A stretch of DNA of 64,000 nucleotides. It comes from Limnephilus marmoratus (taxonomy: Eukaryota > Arthropoda > Insecta > Trichoptera > Limnephilidae). The notes beneath the pieces are model-generated. The model was not told the DNA's origin and did not search any database. It saw nothing but the letters and a program-made list of their open reading frames with translations. Both the position numbers and the translations under genes were made by a program. Numbering within the stretch: position 1 is the stretch's first letter; each line of letters opens with the position of its first letter. The stretch is from positions 33,664,405-33,728,404 of the forward strand of contig OU862909.1 of NCBI GenBank assembly GCA_917880885.1, given 5' to 3'. Of the stretch, positions 47,535 to 58,698 are shown piece after piece.

Positions 47535-48274
47535 ACATCCAATAATTACAGTTCAAAAACTAATACTGAGAATCATATTTAAATGCCAACCTACCCACCC
47601 CTCTAATGTGCTATTTACTAAATTTAAGGTCTTAGATATTCGCCAACTATTCACTAAGACAAGCCTATCCTACGTACGGAAAAATAACCTACTGGTGGCT
47701 CCACAACATCAAGCCAAAACCCGCTTTTCATCAAATCTGGGATGCATGGTTCCTAAAACTAGAACCACATTCGCTCACCGACAATTTTGGTTCATTGCCC
47801 CCAAAATATACAATGCATTGAGCACCGATATAAAATCAAGTATTACCATACCTCTTTTTACTATTCGTGTTCAAAATTGGATATTCGAAAGGGGACGAGA
47901 TTTCTTTAAAGAATATCTGACTTCCTAACCATTATAAAGGAAAAGAAAATAATTAAATTAACTAAATAAAATATCATACTTCACATCTTTTTCTAACCTG
48001 ACTTCACTGAAATCTAATCTAACCTAAATATATACTCTTCTAGGTGATTAATTACCTACCTTGTCAAACCTCCAGAAAATTTTTTAGCTTTCATAAAAAA
48101 AAAAAAAAATTATAGATTAACATATTTAAATCTTACTTCTTAGTATTTTATATTTTTATATAGTTATATTTTAGTATTTTATATAGTTATAAGTTTATAT
48201 TTTAGTATTTTATTTTTTATGTATATTTTATATAGTATTTTATTTTTAACTTCTTTCAAACATTTTCTTTTTTA

Positions 48275-48313
<39 letters not shown>

Positions 48314-48632
48314 GTGTATGTGTATGTAAGTGTATATATATATATATATATGTGTATGTATGTGTGTTTGTATGTATTTGTATGTGCATACGTATACATA
48401 TATCTTGTTATATTTTACCTTAAATATTTTTATCTTTTTTCTTTCTCTTGTTTCTAATATCTTATAATTTCTATTTCAAACCTATATTTTGTTCTAGTTC
48501 ACACATTGTATAATTTATATCATGTTTGATTACCTTAACACGGGCATTAGCCTAGTATGGTAATCAAGAAAAAAAACTTAAAAGTGTATTTTCAAAAATT
48601 GTATGAAATAAAAAAAAAAAAAAAAAAAAAAA
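47535..48632 (+). pseudogene. LINE B 3' end with poly(A)
   Basis: The + frame at 47608-47928 encodes the C-terminus of a LINE ORF2: D-I-R-Q-L-F-T-K-T-S-L-S-Y, then R-Q-F-W-F-I-A-P-K-I-Y-N-A-L and N-W-I-F-E-R-G-R, ending in a stop at 47926-47928. The same peptide lies at 2906-2679 on the other strand. A 3' UTR of 700 bases includes TA/TG microsatellites (48283-48400) and the terminal CACGGGCATTAGCCTAGTATGG motif, then poly(A) at 48608-48632. It is 5'-truncated and lacks all catalytic motifs. Confidence 0.75.
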
Positions 48633-48960
48633 ATACATAGAAACACAAATATATATTATTAAAAAAAACATTACAATCAGCCGTCTTGTCACTAAAGTGA
48701 TCTCTTCCAGATAATCTTTCGCAAAGAATTTTAGAAAGCAGATAGGTAGTGCATACCGAAGCTTGTACAACATTTATATTTTAAAAATATAATTAGAAAT
48801 AAAACAAAACAAATGCCAATATAAACCACACACGGCACCTTCAATCACTTCAGATACTAAGTAATGTTGCAACAAATAGAAGGAAAGAAAAGTAAAATAC
48901 AACTTTGTTTATATATTTGTTTTAATTATTGACTTTTTATTTATTATTTGTGCATGATGT

Positions 48961-49846
48961 TGTGGCGACGCATTATCCTTCGCCATCAAAAGAAGATACG
49001 AGAGAATATCTAAAATTCGCGCGATACGGGCAAGCTACTTACCTGAGTACATACTTACCTACTGCTGCAGCCGCCCGACGATAATAATATTGCCACCGCC
49101 TAGAAAGGTCTGGAGATAGCACCGTACAATATCTGTACGGCGCCGAACATTCTCGTCAACTGACGAAGTGGCACGTATTACCTACCGCGAGGTAGTTACT
49201 CTACCGCGGCTATATAAGCGACTTAACTCGGCGCTCGCACAGTCAGTCCCGATCCGTCAGTCAACGCTTGTCCGCCAGCGAGGAACCGTCTAGACGTTAT
49301 ACAGACGCTATGTGATTTACACGCATTCTCCAGCGCAGCATCTCGGACTCTCCGTAACACCTTCGAGGCTCTCATCCACCACCACTGTCTCGCAGTCCGG
49401 TCCGCCGCACCACGACTTGAGATGTCTTCTCCCGCAAAGCCCGCCGTGCTTTCTGTTCGGGAAGTAACTCGATCTCCGGCAATCCGAAGCCTGTCATGTT
49501 TCGCTGCCGCAGAGATTCTCCTTATCGCCTCACAAGGTCTTCTTCCTGCCCTGCGTGTGACTCCAGCTCACCGAAGTCACAGCCGTCATCTCCGTCCTCA
49601 TGACGTCGAGCGACCGCCTGGAACTTGTCAGCATCTACCACTCTAGTGATCTGAAGAGACGTTATCTTCACCACTGCAGCTTCCTGACCATCATCACATC
49701 TTACAGCGCACCATCACTGTCTGCTCTTCCGTCTACGCCCCTGGCTCATTGACTATCGCTACGTAGCACAATAAAGACGACTCACATTACATCGACTGAC
49801 GACTTTCATTTATCTCCCGTCTCTACCGATACGGACCGCTCCCTCA
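48961..49846 (+). mobile_element. Solo LTR (886 bp)
   Basis: It begins TGTGGCGACGC and ends TCCCTCA, flanked by ATGT at 48957-48960 and 49847-49850. The sister hAT copy at 4105-4125 shows the empty site. Inside are a CTATATAAG TATA-like box at 49210-49218, a GC-rich stretch downstream consistent with the start of the R region, and AATAAAG at 49770-49776. No coding sequence is expected in an LTR; the open frame at 49422-49646 is incidental. The TG...CA ends and 4-bp duplication indicate an LTR retrotransposon, possibly BEL/Pao, that was lost by LTR-LTR recombination. Confidence 0.8.
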
Positions 49847-50127
49847 ATGTGAACATTAGTTATTTATTGAGTTATAACCTAATTATTATAATTTGTTGTT
49901 TTCTTTAATGCGTGTACCTAATGTTATTAACCTGTAAATATTCCTGATAAAAAAAAATTAAACATCTTGAATGCTGACTTTTTCCGAAACTTCGTTGCTC
50001 ACTAATTGAAGCAAGTCATTTTTTCTCGGGCCGCGGGGCCCCTAGCCGATGCGGGGCCCCTAGCCGATACGGGGCCCCTAGGCAGTTGCCTACTCTGCCT
50101 TAGGGATAATCCGGTACTGTCCGGTCC

Positions 50128-51374
50128 CACTGTCTCTTTTCTCAGAGGAAGGCATGCGCAAAGGAACAAAATCCATATTTTACTCATCGTTCAATCCTCT
50201 ACCAAATAACATAGAACTGGGAGGCAATAAAATACACGTAGTTGATGGGGGATATTTAATGCACAAAGTTGTATGGGGTCGTGCAAAACCTTTTTCAATA
50301 ATTTTTCAGCAATTTGTCAGGTATGAACAAAATCATTATGGAGCCAATGCAGTAGTGGTATTCGATGGATACCAAGATTCGGTTGAAAAGAAAAGCACTA
50401 AGGGGGTGGAAAGAGCACGGCGTGCCAGAGTTATGAAACCACTCACCCACAAGTGCCACAGGAAAAGTTTCTGGGAAATGAGAAGAACAAGTCCCGTTTT
50501 ATTTCCCTACTCAGAACCTCATTTGAACGATCGCAAATAACGATAGTACAAGCTGAAGAGGATGCTGACCTTCTCATGATGATGCAGTCATAATCGTTGG
50601 TCAGGATATCGACCTGTTGGTACTCATCACAGCTCTCTCACCTTCAAACGTATATTATCAAAAAGTCGGTAAAGGTAAATCACTTAACGCGTTGCACTCC
50701 AACAAATGTTTTAAACACATTGAAATAGTAGAAAACATTTTATTCATTCATGCCATAAGTGGCTGTGACACAATTGGTGCTCCGTTCGGTCAAGGCAAAA
50801 ACAAATTTTGTAATATTCTTCTCAAGAACCACTCAGTGAATGAACTTGTCCGTGTATTTCAAGATCCAAAAGCAAAGCGAGAAACAATCACTTTGGCTGC
50901 CGAACAATTCTTTGCACTTTTGTATGGCGGCAATGAGAAATCAAATTTGGAAAATTTAAGGTACATTATTTTTGTCAAGGGGGTGAAAAAGAACAAATTC
51001 AATTTATCCAGGCTACCACCCACCAAAGATGCAGTCCAGCAACATGCTTTAAGAACATACTTGCAAGTGCAAACTTGGCTTGGTCACCATAAAGATCCAA
51101 CTGAATGGGGATGGAAGAAAGACGCTGTTGGGTTACTAACTCCAGTACCAATGCTGAAGGAGGCTGCACCTCAGGCGTTGCTGAACTTTATTTCATGCCA
51201 ATGCAAAAAAGGTTGCGCTGGAAAGTGCACATGTAGAAGTCGGGTTTAAAATGCTCCCTACTATGTATTCACTGTAATGGCAGCTCGTATGAGAATGCTG
51301 TGGAAGCCTTCGTTCATGATGATGACGAGGAATTTGATGAGCCAGTCACCACAAATATGGCTGATGAGACATAG
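50128..51374 (+). pseudogene. FEN/PIN-like nuclease protein of the TIR element, C-terminal piece
   Basis: This continues the protein of 45115-46001 in phase across the hAT element. Acidic motifs occur in the order expected of the FEN1/XPG branch of PIN-like nucleases: V-V-D-G-G-Y (about 50238), V-V-F-D-G-Y (about 50356), A-E-E-D-A-D (about 50553), Q-D-I-D-L-L (about 50604) and I-S-G-C-D-T (about 50755), the last like the I-x-S-G-C-D-Y box of XPG proteins. A C-terminal cysteine cluster (C-Q-C-K-K-G-C-A-G-K-C-T-C, about 51198-51236) resembles a CXC/tesmin motif and continues after a frame change with further C-x-x-C. Frame changes near 50450, 50582 and 51236 break it; the last frame stops at 51374. 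The nuclease assignment rests on motif order only. Confidence 0.7.
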
Positions 51375-51533
51375 GAAGACGTGATAAATTGATAAATTTA
51401 ATGAAAATACTTTTTTTTCTTTTTTTTACGGCAAATATTTTTTTATTTGTATGTTGTGATTACATTGGTGGTTAATGTTGCTGTTATGTATTTTACATGT
51501 TATTACAACAATAATTGTTTTAAAAAAAAGAAT

Positions 51534-51539
51534 AATAAA
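51534..51539 (+). promoter_or_regulatory. Candidate polyadenylation signal
   Basis: AATAAA lies 160 bases after the end of the nuclease frame and before the right TIR. Confidence 0.4.
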
Positions 51540-51634
51540 GATATGCCAAGATTAAAACACTTTTCTTCTGATTTAATTTTTGACCCAAATTTGTGTTAGA
51601 ACCTGGATACTCATTGAGTCTTTTATGAAATTTA

Positions 51635-52027
51635 AAACATACGTCTTTTATGAAATTTTATTCTCTACAAAATTAATATCAATAATTTTTTCACAAAATT
51701 GTTCTGGAAAAGAGATACATACACACAAAAAACCAAACCAAGTCGAGCAATTTAGCTGTTTTTATAAAATTATACACATATTTACGACTGCATATCTCAA
51801 TATTTATTAGAGATACAAGAAAACTTATTAAGTAAAAATTGTAGGTAATTTTATGTTCTCCTAAATTTGTAAAGCAACTTTAGCCGAAATTTTTATTGGA
51901 AACGAGATATTTGAGGAAAACTAGATTTTGGCGCGATTTCGGCTGGTTTTTTCAAAATGGCGGCGAGAGCTCAAGTGACCCAAGGTCGAAAACTTTGATT
52001 TTACATCACGAGATGAGTGTTTAAAAC
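51635..52027 (+). repeat. Right terminal inverted repeat, inner part
   Basis: Inverse of about 44248-44640. The rest of this arm (61375-61430) lies beyond the Ty3/gypsy insertion. Preserved words include TTTGAGGAAAACTAGATTTT and TCTACAAAATTAATATCAAT. Confidence 0.85.
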
Positions 52028-52031
52028 ATAT

Positions 52032-53110
52032 TATAAGGTTATCTCTCTCTCTCTCTCAGGTTATGTGGGACCTAGCGATCCGTAATGTAGGAAGGTTCTG
52101 CTTTTTTTTTTTTTTTGTTCCAGAATAAAAAAAAAGAACAAGATTGTTTGGGAATAAACGAAAACAGGTTTCTACTTGTGAGGTTAAATTGGTTTCAGTA
52201 ATAAAAGAGTTCATTTCCAAAACAACCAAAGCCCAGTATAATTTTATAAAGAACATAACAATGTTGCCCTTTTGAGGGGCCGGGTTTCACATCCCCAAAA
52301 ACATAACAGATTCTGAAACATAACAGATTCATAACAGATTTGACAGGAATATAATTAAGCAGAAAGAAATATCGTACCTGCGGACCATGGATCTTTATCT
52401 AATTCTACACTGACACGAACTCTTAATTTACTTGAATATAGCGCGTTGATGAACCGCGGGCCATATTCTCTCGCAATCTCCAGGATGGGAACCAGGAAAG
52501 ACCCCCAGGAAGGCCAGAGAATGAGGACTCCCCGCTAGGGAGTAGTATCCAAGATCAGCACCAGTGCTCCGGTTGAGCCCACCGGATGAAACACGATTTC
52601 CGTCAACACACCTCATCAGGAAATGAACGCCGAGTAACCATCCGTCACAAATATGAGCAGCAATGACCGTACCAGGTCATAAGGACTCTCCCTCGCAAAG
52701 CTTTTCAATATGCCAGTCGCGATTATGTAGGTAATTAACAATACCGTTATGTCGCGGACAAATATCGGTCCCAATGGCGGCGACCAATCACATTAGAAAC
52801 AGCGTTCCGATCACATCAGAAAGAAGCGTTCGCAAAATGTACATCGCCCGGCTCGCGATTAAAATCGTTTAAAACAATTTGTAACGAAGAGATTATCCCA
52901 TTTTTAAATCCAAAACTATCACTAAAGTGACAAGTCAAATCAACACCGGCTTCCCGTACGGTGCCCATTCAAAAAGTGCATGGAAAAAACCCCTGGTGCA
53001 AAAACCAGAGAGAAAAAAAAGTGTTGCCAATCCATTCCGTGCTGTTCAAATTATCAGGTTAGTGGTCAGGTAAATAATTATATCACAAATTGATAATTAT
53101 TTACGTGACA
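52032..53110 (-). repeat. 3' LTR of the Ty3/gypsy element
   Basis: Read on the minus strand it starts TGTCACGTAAATAATTATC and ends CCTTATA, with a (GA)n run before the end. It matches the other LTR almost base for base. Confidence 0.95.
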
Positions 53111-53124
53111 ATTCCCCCCTTCTC
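53111..53124 (-). promoter_or_regulatory. Polypurine tract
   Basis: The minus strand reads GAGAAGGGGGGAAT directly before the 3' LTR, the position and composition expected of the plus-strand primer. Confidence 0.85.
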
Positions 53125-55215
53125 ACGAAAATGTTTGGCCCCAAACATGAAATCCACGGTTCCGATGTAAAAAAAAAATAAACAATTAAAAAAATAAAGG
53201 TACACTAACTAACTAACTAACTAGAAGATAGGTCCATCAGGTATCTAGAAATTTTACAACAAGTAACCATTAGCAATCATAAACAATAAATCATATAAAT
53301 CTAGATAGATTGAAAGAACAATGAGAATAGGATGGTACGAGAATAAGGAGTCTACAACACCTTCAGCAACGATGGAGCTGGGTGCTGGCATTACTGGCTG
53401 AAGTCCAGACCTGTTATTCTCATGTCATCCTAACATCGGGAACATCTTAAAAATAAAGAACACAAACAATGAAAAGAAAAAAAATTATGCACAAAGCATC
53501 ACTTTTCCTTCAGCAGGAAATTTTGCCATTAAAAAAGAGGCTTCACTTTAGGGTGGTCAACCATCCCTCACTTCACTGAATTTAGGCTATTTATTAATAG
53601 CGAAAAGGTAACTATTCTATCTACCTAGGTCCAACAGGTCTAATAGGTTAACATAGAATTTTATTCAACAAAATACAGAACAGACATTAAACCTAGAATG
53701 AGGAATATCTTTCAGAGATATTTAACTATCAGTTTAAAAAAACAGATTTATAACAATGTAGAACCATAAGTATATGAGTAGTACTTGTGTATTAATGAAT
53801 TAGTTAGACCAAGATTGCAAAACTTGTCTACTAAAAGTGGTTACAATAGGGTTTACATAATAAGAAATACCTATGTTTCAAAAATAAAAATAATTAGATC
53901 AGGTTTTACAATACCAAAGATATACCTGTCTACAAGTGGTAACATTGAGTATCAGTAGGAACACCAAGACAAGCGAAACAGAATCTAGAATGTTTAGCTG
54001 AATGCATAGGGATTACAATTTAACAAAAAAAAACCTAGTAGTGAACCAGTATGATTAAATATATAAAGTACAAGCCATTTTAATAACTAAAACAGTGTAT
54101 ATAGTTTGCACAAGAAAAAAGACTGAGATCACACCGTAGACGGAGATCCTTCAAAATATTACTTCAAAAGTAAGCAAAAGGCAAAATTTCTTGAACAGAC
54201 AATATGTATTGGTGATCGAATATATTGTGATAATCGACACTATCTAAATTGGTGATCAATCAAAACATTTGAATGACACTAGGTACAAAATTGTGTAGAG
54301 AAACACTGGTGTTTCAGCAGTGAGACTAATATAAATATTTTACTTATGACTATAAGCTATACAAAAATACGCTCTCCTGTGCTAGAGGTAGAGTATTATA
54401 TATTCCATGCTGGAATTACTTAATAGGAAAGTACGCCGAAGCAGTACTACCTTTGTTAGAAAGACATAACAATGTTGTTAATAAACTATGACTTAATATT
54501 ATTCACTTTAAGGAAAGCTAAACCAAACTTAATTGTAACAAATACTAGCTAAATATAATCTATTTATTATATAATATAATCTATTTATGAAAATATACAC
54601 ATTTTGTATACCAGAAAGTTGCTCAAATCTCTGCTACACAAAGAACTACACTTAAGAATATATTTTGTTCTCTAGTTCCTTGGAGGATCTTTGGTTATAA
54701 GGCATGTCGGAGGGACGACAAAATGGAAAGAAAGCTCCACTGAACTAGAGAAAAATGGATTTAGATTTAAAAGTAGGGAACATTACAAAATATCCGTTAA
54801 CTGACGGAGTAGAGATGCGATACCAATGTGTGTGTGTGTGTGCATTGCAGTGATAATACTGACAGAAATAATATAGACAGGGTGTCTACTAAAAAAAACG
54901 AGAAATACTCATATCCAATCTAATTATATATATCACTTGAAAAAAAAAAGTCATGTGAAGGAGAGAGAAAAAAAAATAATGACTTAAGGTTTGGGCGCCA
55001 CTGATCATCAGATCAGATTCTAGTTGAACGAGGGTAAATAACCGTTTATCATCAATAAACTAGAATATTGCGTTTACTCCGACCACATGCTTTGGAGGTA
55101 CCAAACTCCAAGACACATAACCTGAACAAACACATAAAGAAACAAATGTAATGGAGTGGAAGGTTGGTAGTCTTACACACCACGACATTGGCTTCCTATA
55201 ATGTACTTAAAGTAA
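53125..55215 (-). other. 2.1-kb non-coding region between integrase and 3' LTR
   Basis: No frame over 60 codons on the element's strand. It contains a TAACTAACTAACTAACTA run (53205-53222) and a (TG)n run (54829-54841). An envelope gene, if ever present, is not recognisable. Confidence 0.5.
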
Positions 55216-55218
55216 TAA

Positions 55219-56811
55219 TTAGTCTAAACGAACGATATCCTTGACGTGAAAATTTCCTACTATTTTTCCTTTCATATCTGCCAAAGTATAAATTAAATCA
55301 GAGACTTTACCCTTTATGACATTGCGAACAAATCTAGGTGCCAATTTATGAGAGAAATAATCTGGTCCACTGGATTGAACAAAATTTTTCCTCCAAATGA
55401 CGTCTCCAACATCATAAATAACCGACTTACGACGCAAGTTGTAGTGTTGGGCATTCTTTTTAAAAGCTTGCAGTAATGCATTAGAAACTTGCTCATAAAT
55501 TGGAGCTAACTCTTCCAATTTTTTAGCAAATTCACTTCTAGATTGTTCTAGGGTAGTGTCTGCGACACCAGAAGAAATATTTATTTCATGAAATTTTCCG
55601 TCAATGATTTGTTCTCTTCCGTGCATGAGGAAAAAAGGCGTGAAACCTGTTGCGAAATTAACCGTATTATTCAAGGCTGACTGAATCTGAGGCAGAAATC
55701 TGGACCAATTACGATGGTCAGACTCGGTCAAGATAGACAAGGCAGTCCCGATAGTTTGGTTATACCGCTCAACTACATTATTTTGCGGGGTGTAATAAGC
55801 GTTATAAAAAGGCATGGGAACATTATAATCTGATAACAATTGTTTAAATTCTTTTGAGACAAATTGTTTCCCGTTATCACATATAAAAGTTTGCGGAACA
55901 CCGTGTACCAAGAAAATATATTGTTCTACATTTTTAACAATGCTTTTAGCAGTAGCATTTCTGAGCGGAAAAATCCAAGTATATTTCGAAAAAACGTCAA
56001 CAACCGATAAAATGTACATAAATCCCGCGTAACTACGTGGAAGAGGACCAACAAGGTCGATAGACAACATTTGCATCGGTCTGTTGACTAATTTTGGATT
56101 CGTAGAAATGCCAGCCGGCGCAGATGTATTTATTTTATGTGCCTTGCACGTTTTACATTTATTAACAAATTTTTTGACATCATTATACATACCCGGCCAA
56201 AAATAACGGAGTTGAACTTTCTTATACGTTCTGAATACACCTGGGTGGCAAGAGCTAATAGACTCGTGTTCTTTACTTAAAATAGCGTTACGGTCCTCAA
56301 AAGGAACAACCAGCTTCCAAGCTGTATCCTCCTGTAGAGCGAAACGGGACTTAGAGTGACGAAATAAACAATTACCCTTAATTCGAAAATTATTAAAACG
56401 TTGTGGATTATTTTTACAATTAGTAAATAAGTTAATGTACCAATTATCCGTGCCTGTAGGAAGGTTGTCAATGGCTCCAATAGTTAAATCGTCTTTACGC
56501 GAAAGAGCGTCGGGTACAGTGTTAAATTTACCCTTCCTGTGGACTACGTCAAAAGAAAATTGAGAAAGGCGGGTAGACCAACGTGCAAGTCTGCCTGTCG
56601 GATTTGATAAAGACACTAGCCATTGCAAACTGGAGTGGTCAGTTACTACTGTGAAGTGAACTCCCTCTATGTAGGGCCTGAAGTGATTCACCGAATCTAA
56701 CACCGCTAAGAGTTCGCGCTCCGTCACGCCGTAGTTTCGCTCGTGAATGTTCAGACACCTAGAAAAAAAAGAAACCGGGTGTTCTTCTCCTTCAAAGACC
56801 TGTGTGAGCAC
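55219..56811 (-). CDS. Ty3/gypsy Pol: RNase H and integrase part
   Basis: 530 codons on the minus strand. The first residues complete the RNase H domain: the D-A-S start lies just upstream of the first Met, then E-R-E-L-L-A-V and T-D-H-S-S-L. The integrase zinc finger follows (H, H, then C-K-T-C near residue 240), then the catalytic core with first Asp in S-I-D-L-V-G-P-L-P, second Asp in C-D-N-G-K-Q-F and Glu in V-V-E-R-Y-N-Q. The C-terminal region (G-D-V-I-W-R, then L-A-P-R-F-V) looks like a GPY/F-type module. No chromodomain is seen. The reading frame actually extends upstream of this Met to about 56915, where a one-base change in an A-run shifts the frame. It was one Pol polyprotein with 57302-58612 before the MITE inserted. 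Confidence 0.92.
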   Translation of the reverse strand: MLTQVFEGEEHPVSFFSRCLNIHERNYGVTERELLAVLDSVNHFRPYIEGVHFTVVTDHSSLQWLVSLSNPTGRLARWSTRLSQFSFDVVHRKGKFNTVPDALSRKDDLTIGAIDNLPTGTDNWYINLFTNCKNNPQRFNNFRIKGNCLFRHSKSRFALQEDTAWKLVVPFEDRNAILSKEHESISSCHPGVFRTYKKVQLRYFWPGMYNDVKKFVNKCKTCKAHKINTSAPAGISTNPKLVNRPMQMLSIDLVGPLPRSYAGFMYILSVVDVFSKYTWIFPLRNATAKSIVKNVEQYIFLVHGVPQTFICDNGKQFVSKEFKQLLSDYNVPMPFYNAYYTPQNNVVERYNQTIGTALSILTESDHRNWSRFLPQIQSALNNTVNFATGFTPFFLMHGREQIIDGKFHEINISSGVADTTLEQSRSEFAKKLEELAPIYEQVSNALLQAFKKNAQHYNLRRKSVIYDVGDVIWRKNFVQSSGPDYFSHKLAPRFVRNVIKGKVSDLIYTLADMKGKIVGNFHVKDIVRLD

Positions 56812-57032
56812 GCCGCCTATCCCAACGTTGCTCGCGTCACAGTGTATGGTAAATGGAAGTGAAAAATCAGGACAATTGATAACCGGCGCGGAAGTTAATG
56901 CCTTTTTTAATTTTTTTAAAAGAGTCTTCAGCCTCTGAAGACCAAGAAAAATTACTCACCCCCTTTCTTGAGCCAGTGAGTCTTGTTAAAGGGGCCGCTA
57001 TTGTGGAAAAATTCTTGATGAAACGTCTATAA

Positions 57033-57333
57033 CAGTGGCGGCTCGTGACTTTTGGGTGTGCTAGAGTGCTGTTATTAAATAAAATGACTTTATTGATGTT
57101 GTTGTAGCCGAAAAAAAATTTTTTTTTTTTTTTTGAAAATCAGTTTTTTGTATGAAAAATTTCAGAAAGTTTCAGTTTGGCGGTGCGCCGCACCGATTTC
57201 CTGAAAAATCTTCATACAAAACACCGATTTTTGAAAAAAAAAAAAAAATTATTTTTCGCATACGACAACATTCATGATGCCATTTTTTTAATATTAGCAC
57301 CCTAGCACACCCAAAAGTCACGAGCCGCCACTG
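57033..57333. mobile_element. hAT-type MITE (301 bp) inside the RT region
   Basis: CAGTGGCGGCTCGTGACTTT and its inverse (ending AAAGTCACGAGCCGCCACTG with one change) are flanked by the exact 8-bp duplication GTCTATAA (57025-57032 and 57334-57341). A degraded relative lies at 4950-5193. It interrupts the pol frame just after the RT domain and is therefore younger than the retrotransposon insertion or came along with it. Confidence 0.92.
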
Positions 57334-58612
57334 GTCTATAATATCCACAAAGTCCAATAAATGCTTTAAACTGTTTAGAATTCCTAGGAGTGGGGTAAGT
57401 TCGAATAGACTCTAGCTTGACTGGATCTGTGCGAAGACCCTTTGCATCAACAATATAACCCAGATACTTCAACTCGTCCTTACAAAACTCACATTTTTTG
57501 AGATTAATTGTTAAACCTGCTTCTTTAATACGTGTGAAAACTTTATTTAACAATTCCAAATGTGACTCAAAATCTTCTGAAATAATAATTAAATCATCCA
57601 GGTAGCAGAAAACGTTTTCATCGAACTCCGGACCAAAAAGAGCATCAACAAGACGCTGTAATTCACTAGGTGCATTTTTCAGACCAAATGGCATCCTAAC
57701 AAATTCAAAAAGTCCATGACCTGGTACAACAAAAGCCGTTTTAGAACAAGAGTCCTTATCTAAAGGTATCTGCCAAAAACTTTTCGATAAATCAATAGAG
57801 GTTATAAAGCGTGCACCACGTAGCTTGTCTAAAATACGCGAAATATACGGCAAGGGGTACGAATCCCTTGTCGTGACGCTGTTAAGTTTCCTAGAGTCCA
57901 AGCAGAACCTTGCAGAACCATCCTTCTTAGGCACGATCAAAACCGGATTCGACCAAGCCGAACGCGAACGGCGAACAACACCTAAATCTAACATTTCCTT
58001 AAGTTGTGATTCAAGTTGTTGCTGACGAGTTTGAGACAAAGGGTAATACCGTTGCTTAATGGGATCTCCTGTTGTATTAATTTTATGCTGCACTAAATGA
58101 GTACGACCCAGTCCACATTTTTCAAACGAAATTGACTTAAATTTATCAATTACATTATTTAGCCTATGATTGTCTTGAGGGGACAGTAGGGAAGCTGACG
58201 TGACCTTGCGAATTTCACTTAAAGTATTCTCAACATCACGTCCACTGTTGGCCCTTGAAAACAATTGAGGAGCGATGTCAAATTGTTTCCAAAAGTCGAC
58301 TCCCAAAACAATCACGGGAGAAAGAGACGGAATTACAAAAAAAATTATATATTTCTTAATACTATTAAAAGTAACTAGTACCCGCATAGTACCAATTACA
58401 TCTTGATGTTTACCATCCGCGGTGGTAACGTAAGAATCAAGCTTATCTAACTTAAAACCTAAACTTAAGAAAAACCTATACAGTGAACCTCCAAAACAAC
58501 TCACACTAGCTCCGCTATCTAAAAGAGCTGAAAAAACTAAATTGTTAATTGCAATATTAACATGAGGTCTAATATCTTGACCGCTGGTCATCATCGGCAT
58601 GAATGCGTCCAT
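57334..58612 (-). pseudogene. Ty3/gypsy Pol: protease and reverse transcriptase part
   Basis: The minus frame reads from the first Met at 58612. The aspartic protease has L-L-D-S-G-A-S-V-S near residue 31. The reverse transcriptase has V-R-R-S-R-S-A-W-S-N-P-V at its entry, S-I-D-L-S-K-S-F-W-Q-I-P (first catalytic Asp), F-V-R-M-P-F-G-L-K-N-A-P and the Y-L-D-D active box near residue 340, then L-K-Y-L-G-Y. The frame continues open upstream of this Met to the gag stop, in the -1 frame relative to gag. It is truncated when it runs into the MITE at 57333, so the RT/RNase H junction is destroyed. All catalytic residues seen are intact, in keeping with recent insertion. Confidence 0.92.
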
Positions 58613-58698
58613 GTCATGGTCGATGGGACTGGTACTAGAGTTTGAAACTATCGGTGGTCTCCTAGCATCCTCGCTAGCAGAATGTGGGGGACCCCCGT

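Larger units (their letters stand above)
46002..50119. mobile_element. hAT-type non-autonomous element, copy 2, inside the nuclease gene
   Basis: The left end is CAGGGCCGGATTAACC, the right end inward CAGTACCGGATTATCC, with the exact 8-bp duplication TCCGGTCC at 45994-46001 and 50120-50127. The same family as 194-4241: the arms near 47450-47530, 48640-48960 and 49847-50119 align with 370-500 and 3831-4241. It also contains an internal inverted duplication (46095-46165 against 47180-47260), a LINE B copy (47535-48632) and a solo LTR (48961-49846). The GGGGCCCCTAGCCGAT word is tandemly repeated near the right end (50035-50080). Confidence 0.9.

Noticed and set aside
49422..49646. 74-codon open frame in the solo LTR
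   Set aside because: Lies within LTR sequence; GC-rich composition explains it.
52428..52616. 62-codon open frame present in both LTRs
   Set aside because: Duplicated because the LTRs are identical; no domain and no reason to think it is translated.
53205..53222. LINE C insertion tail inside the Ty3/gypsy element
   Set aside because: Only the TAAC run is present; no LINE C coding or 3' motif adjoins it.
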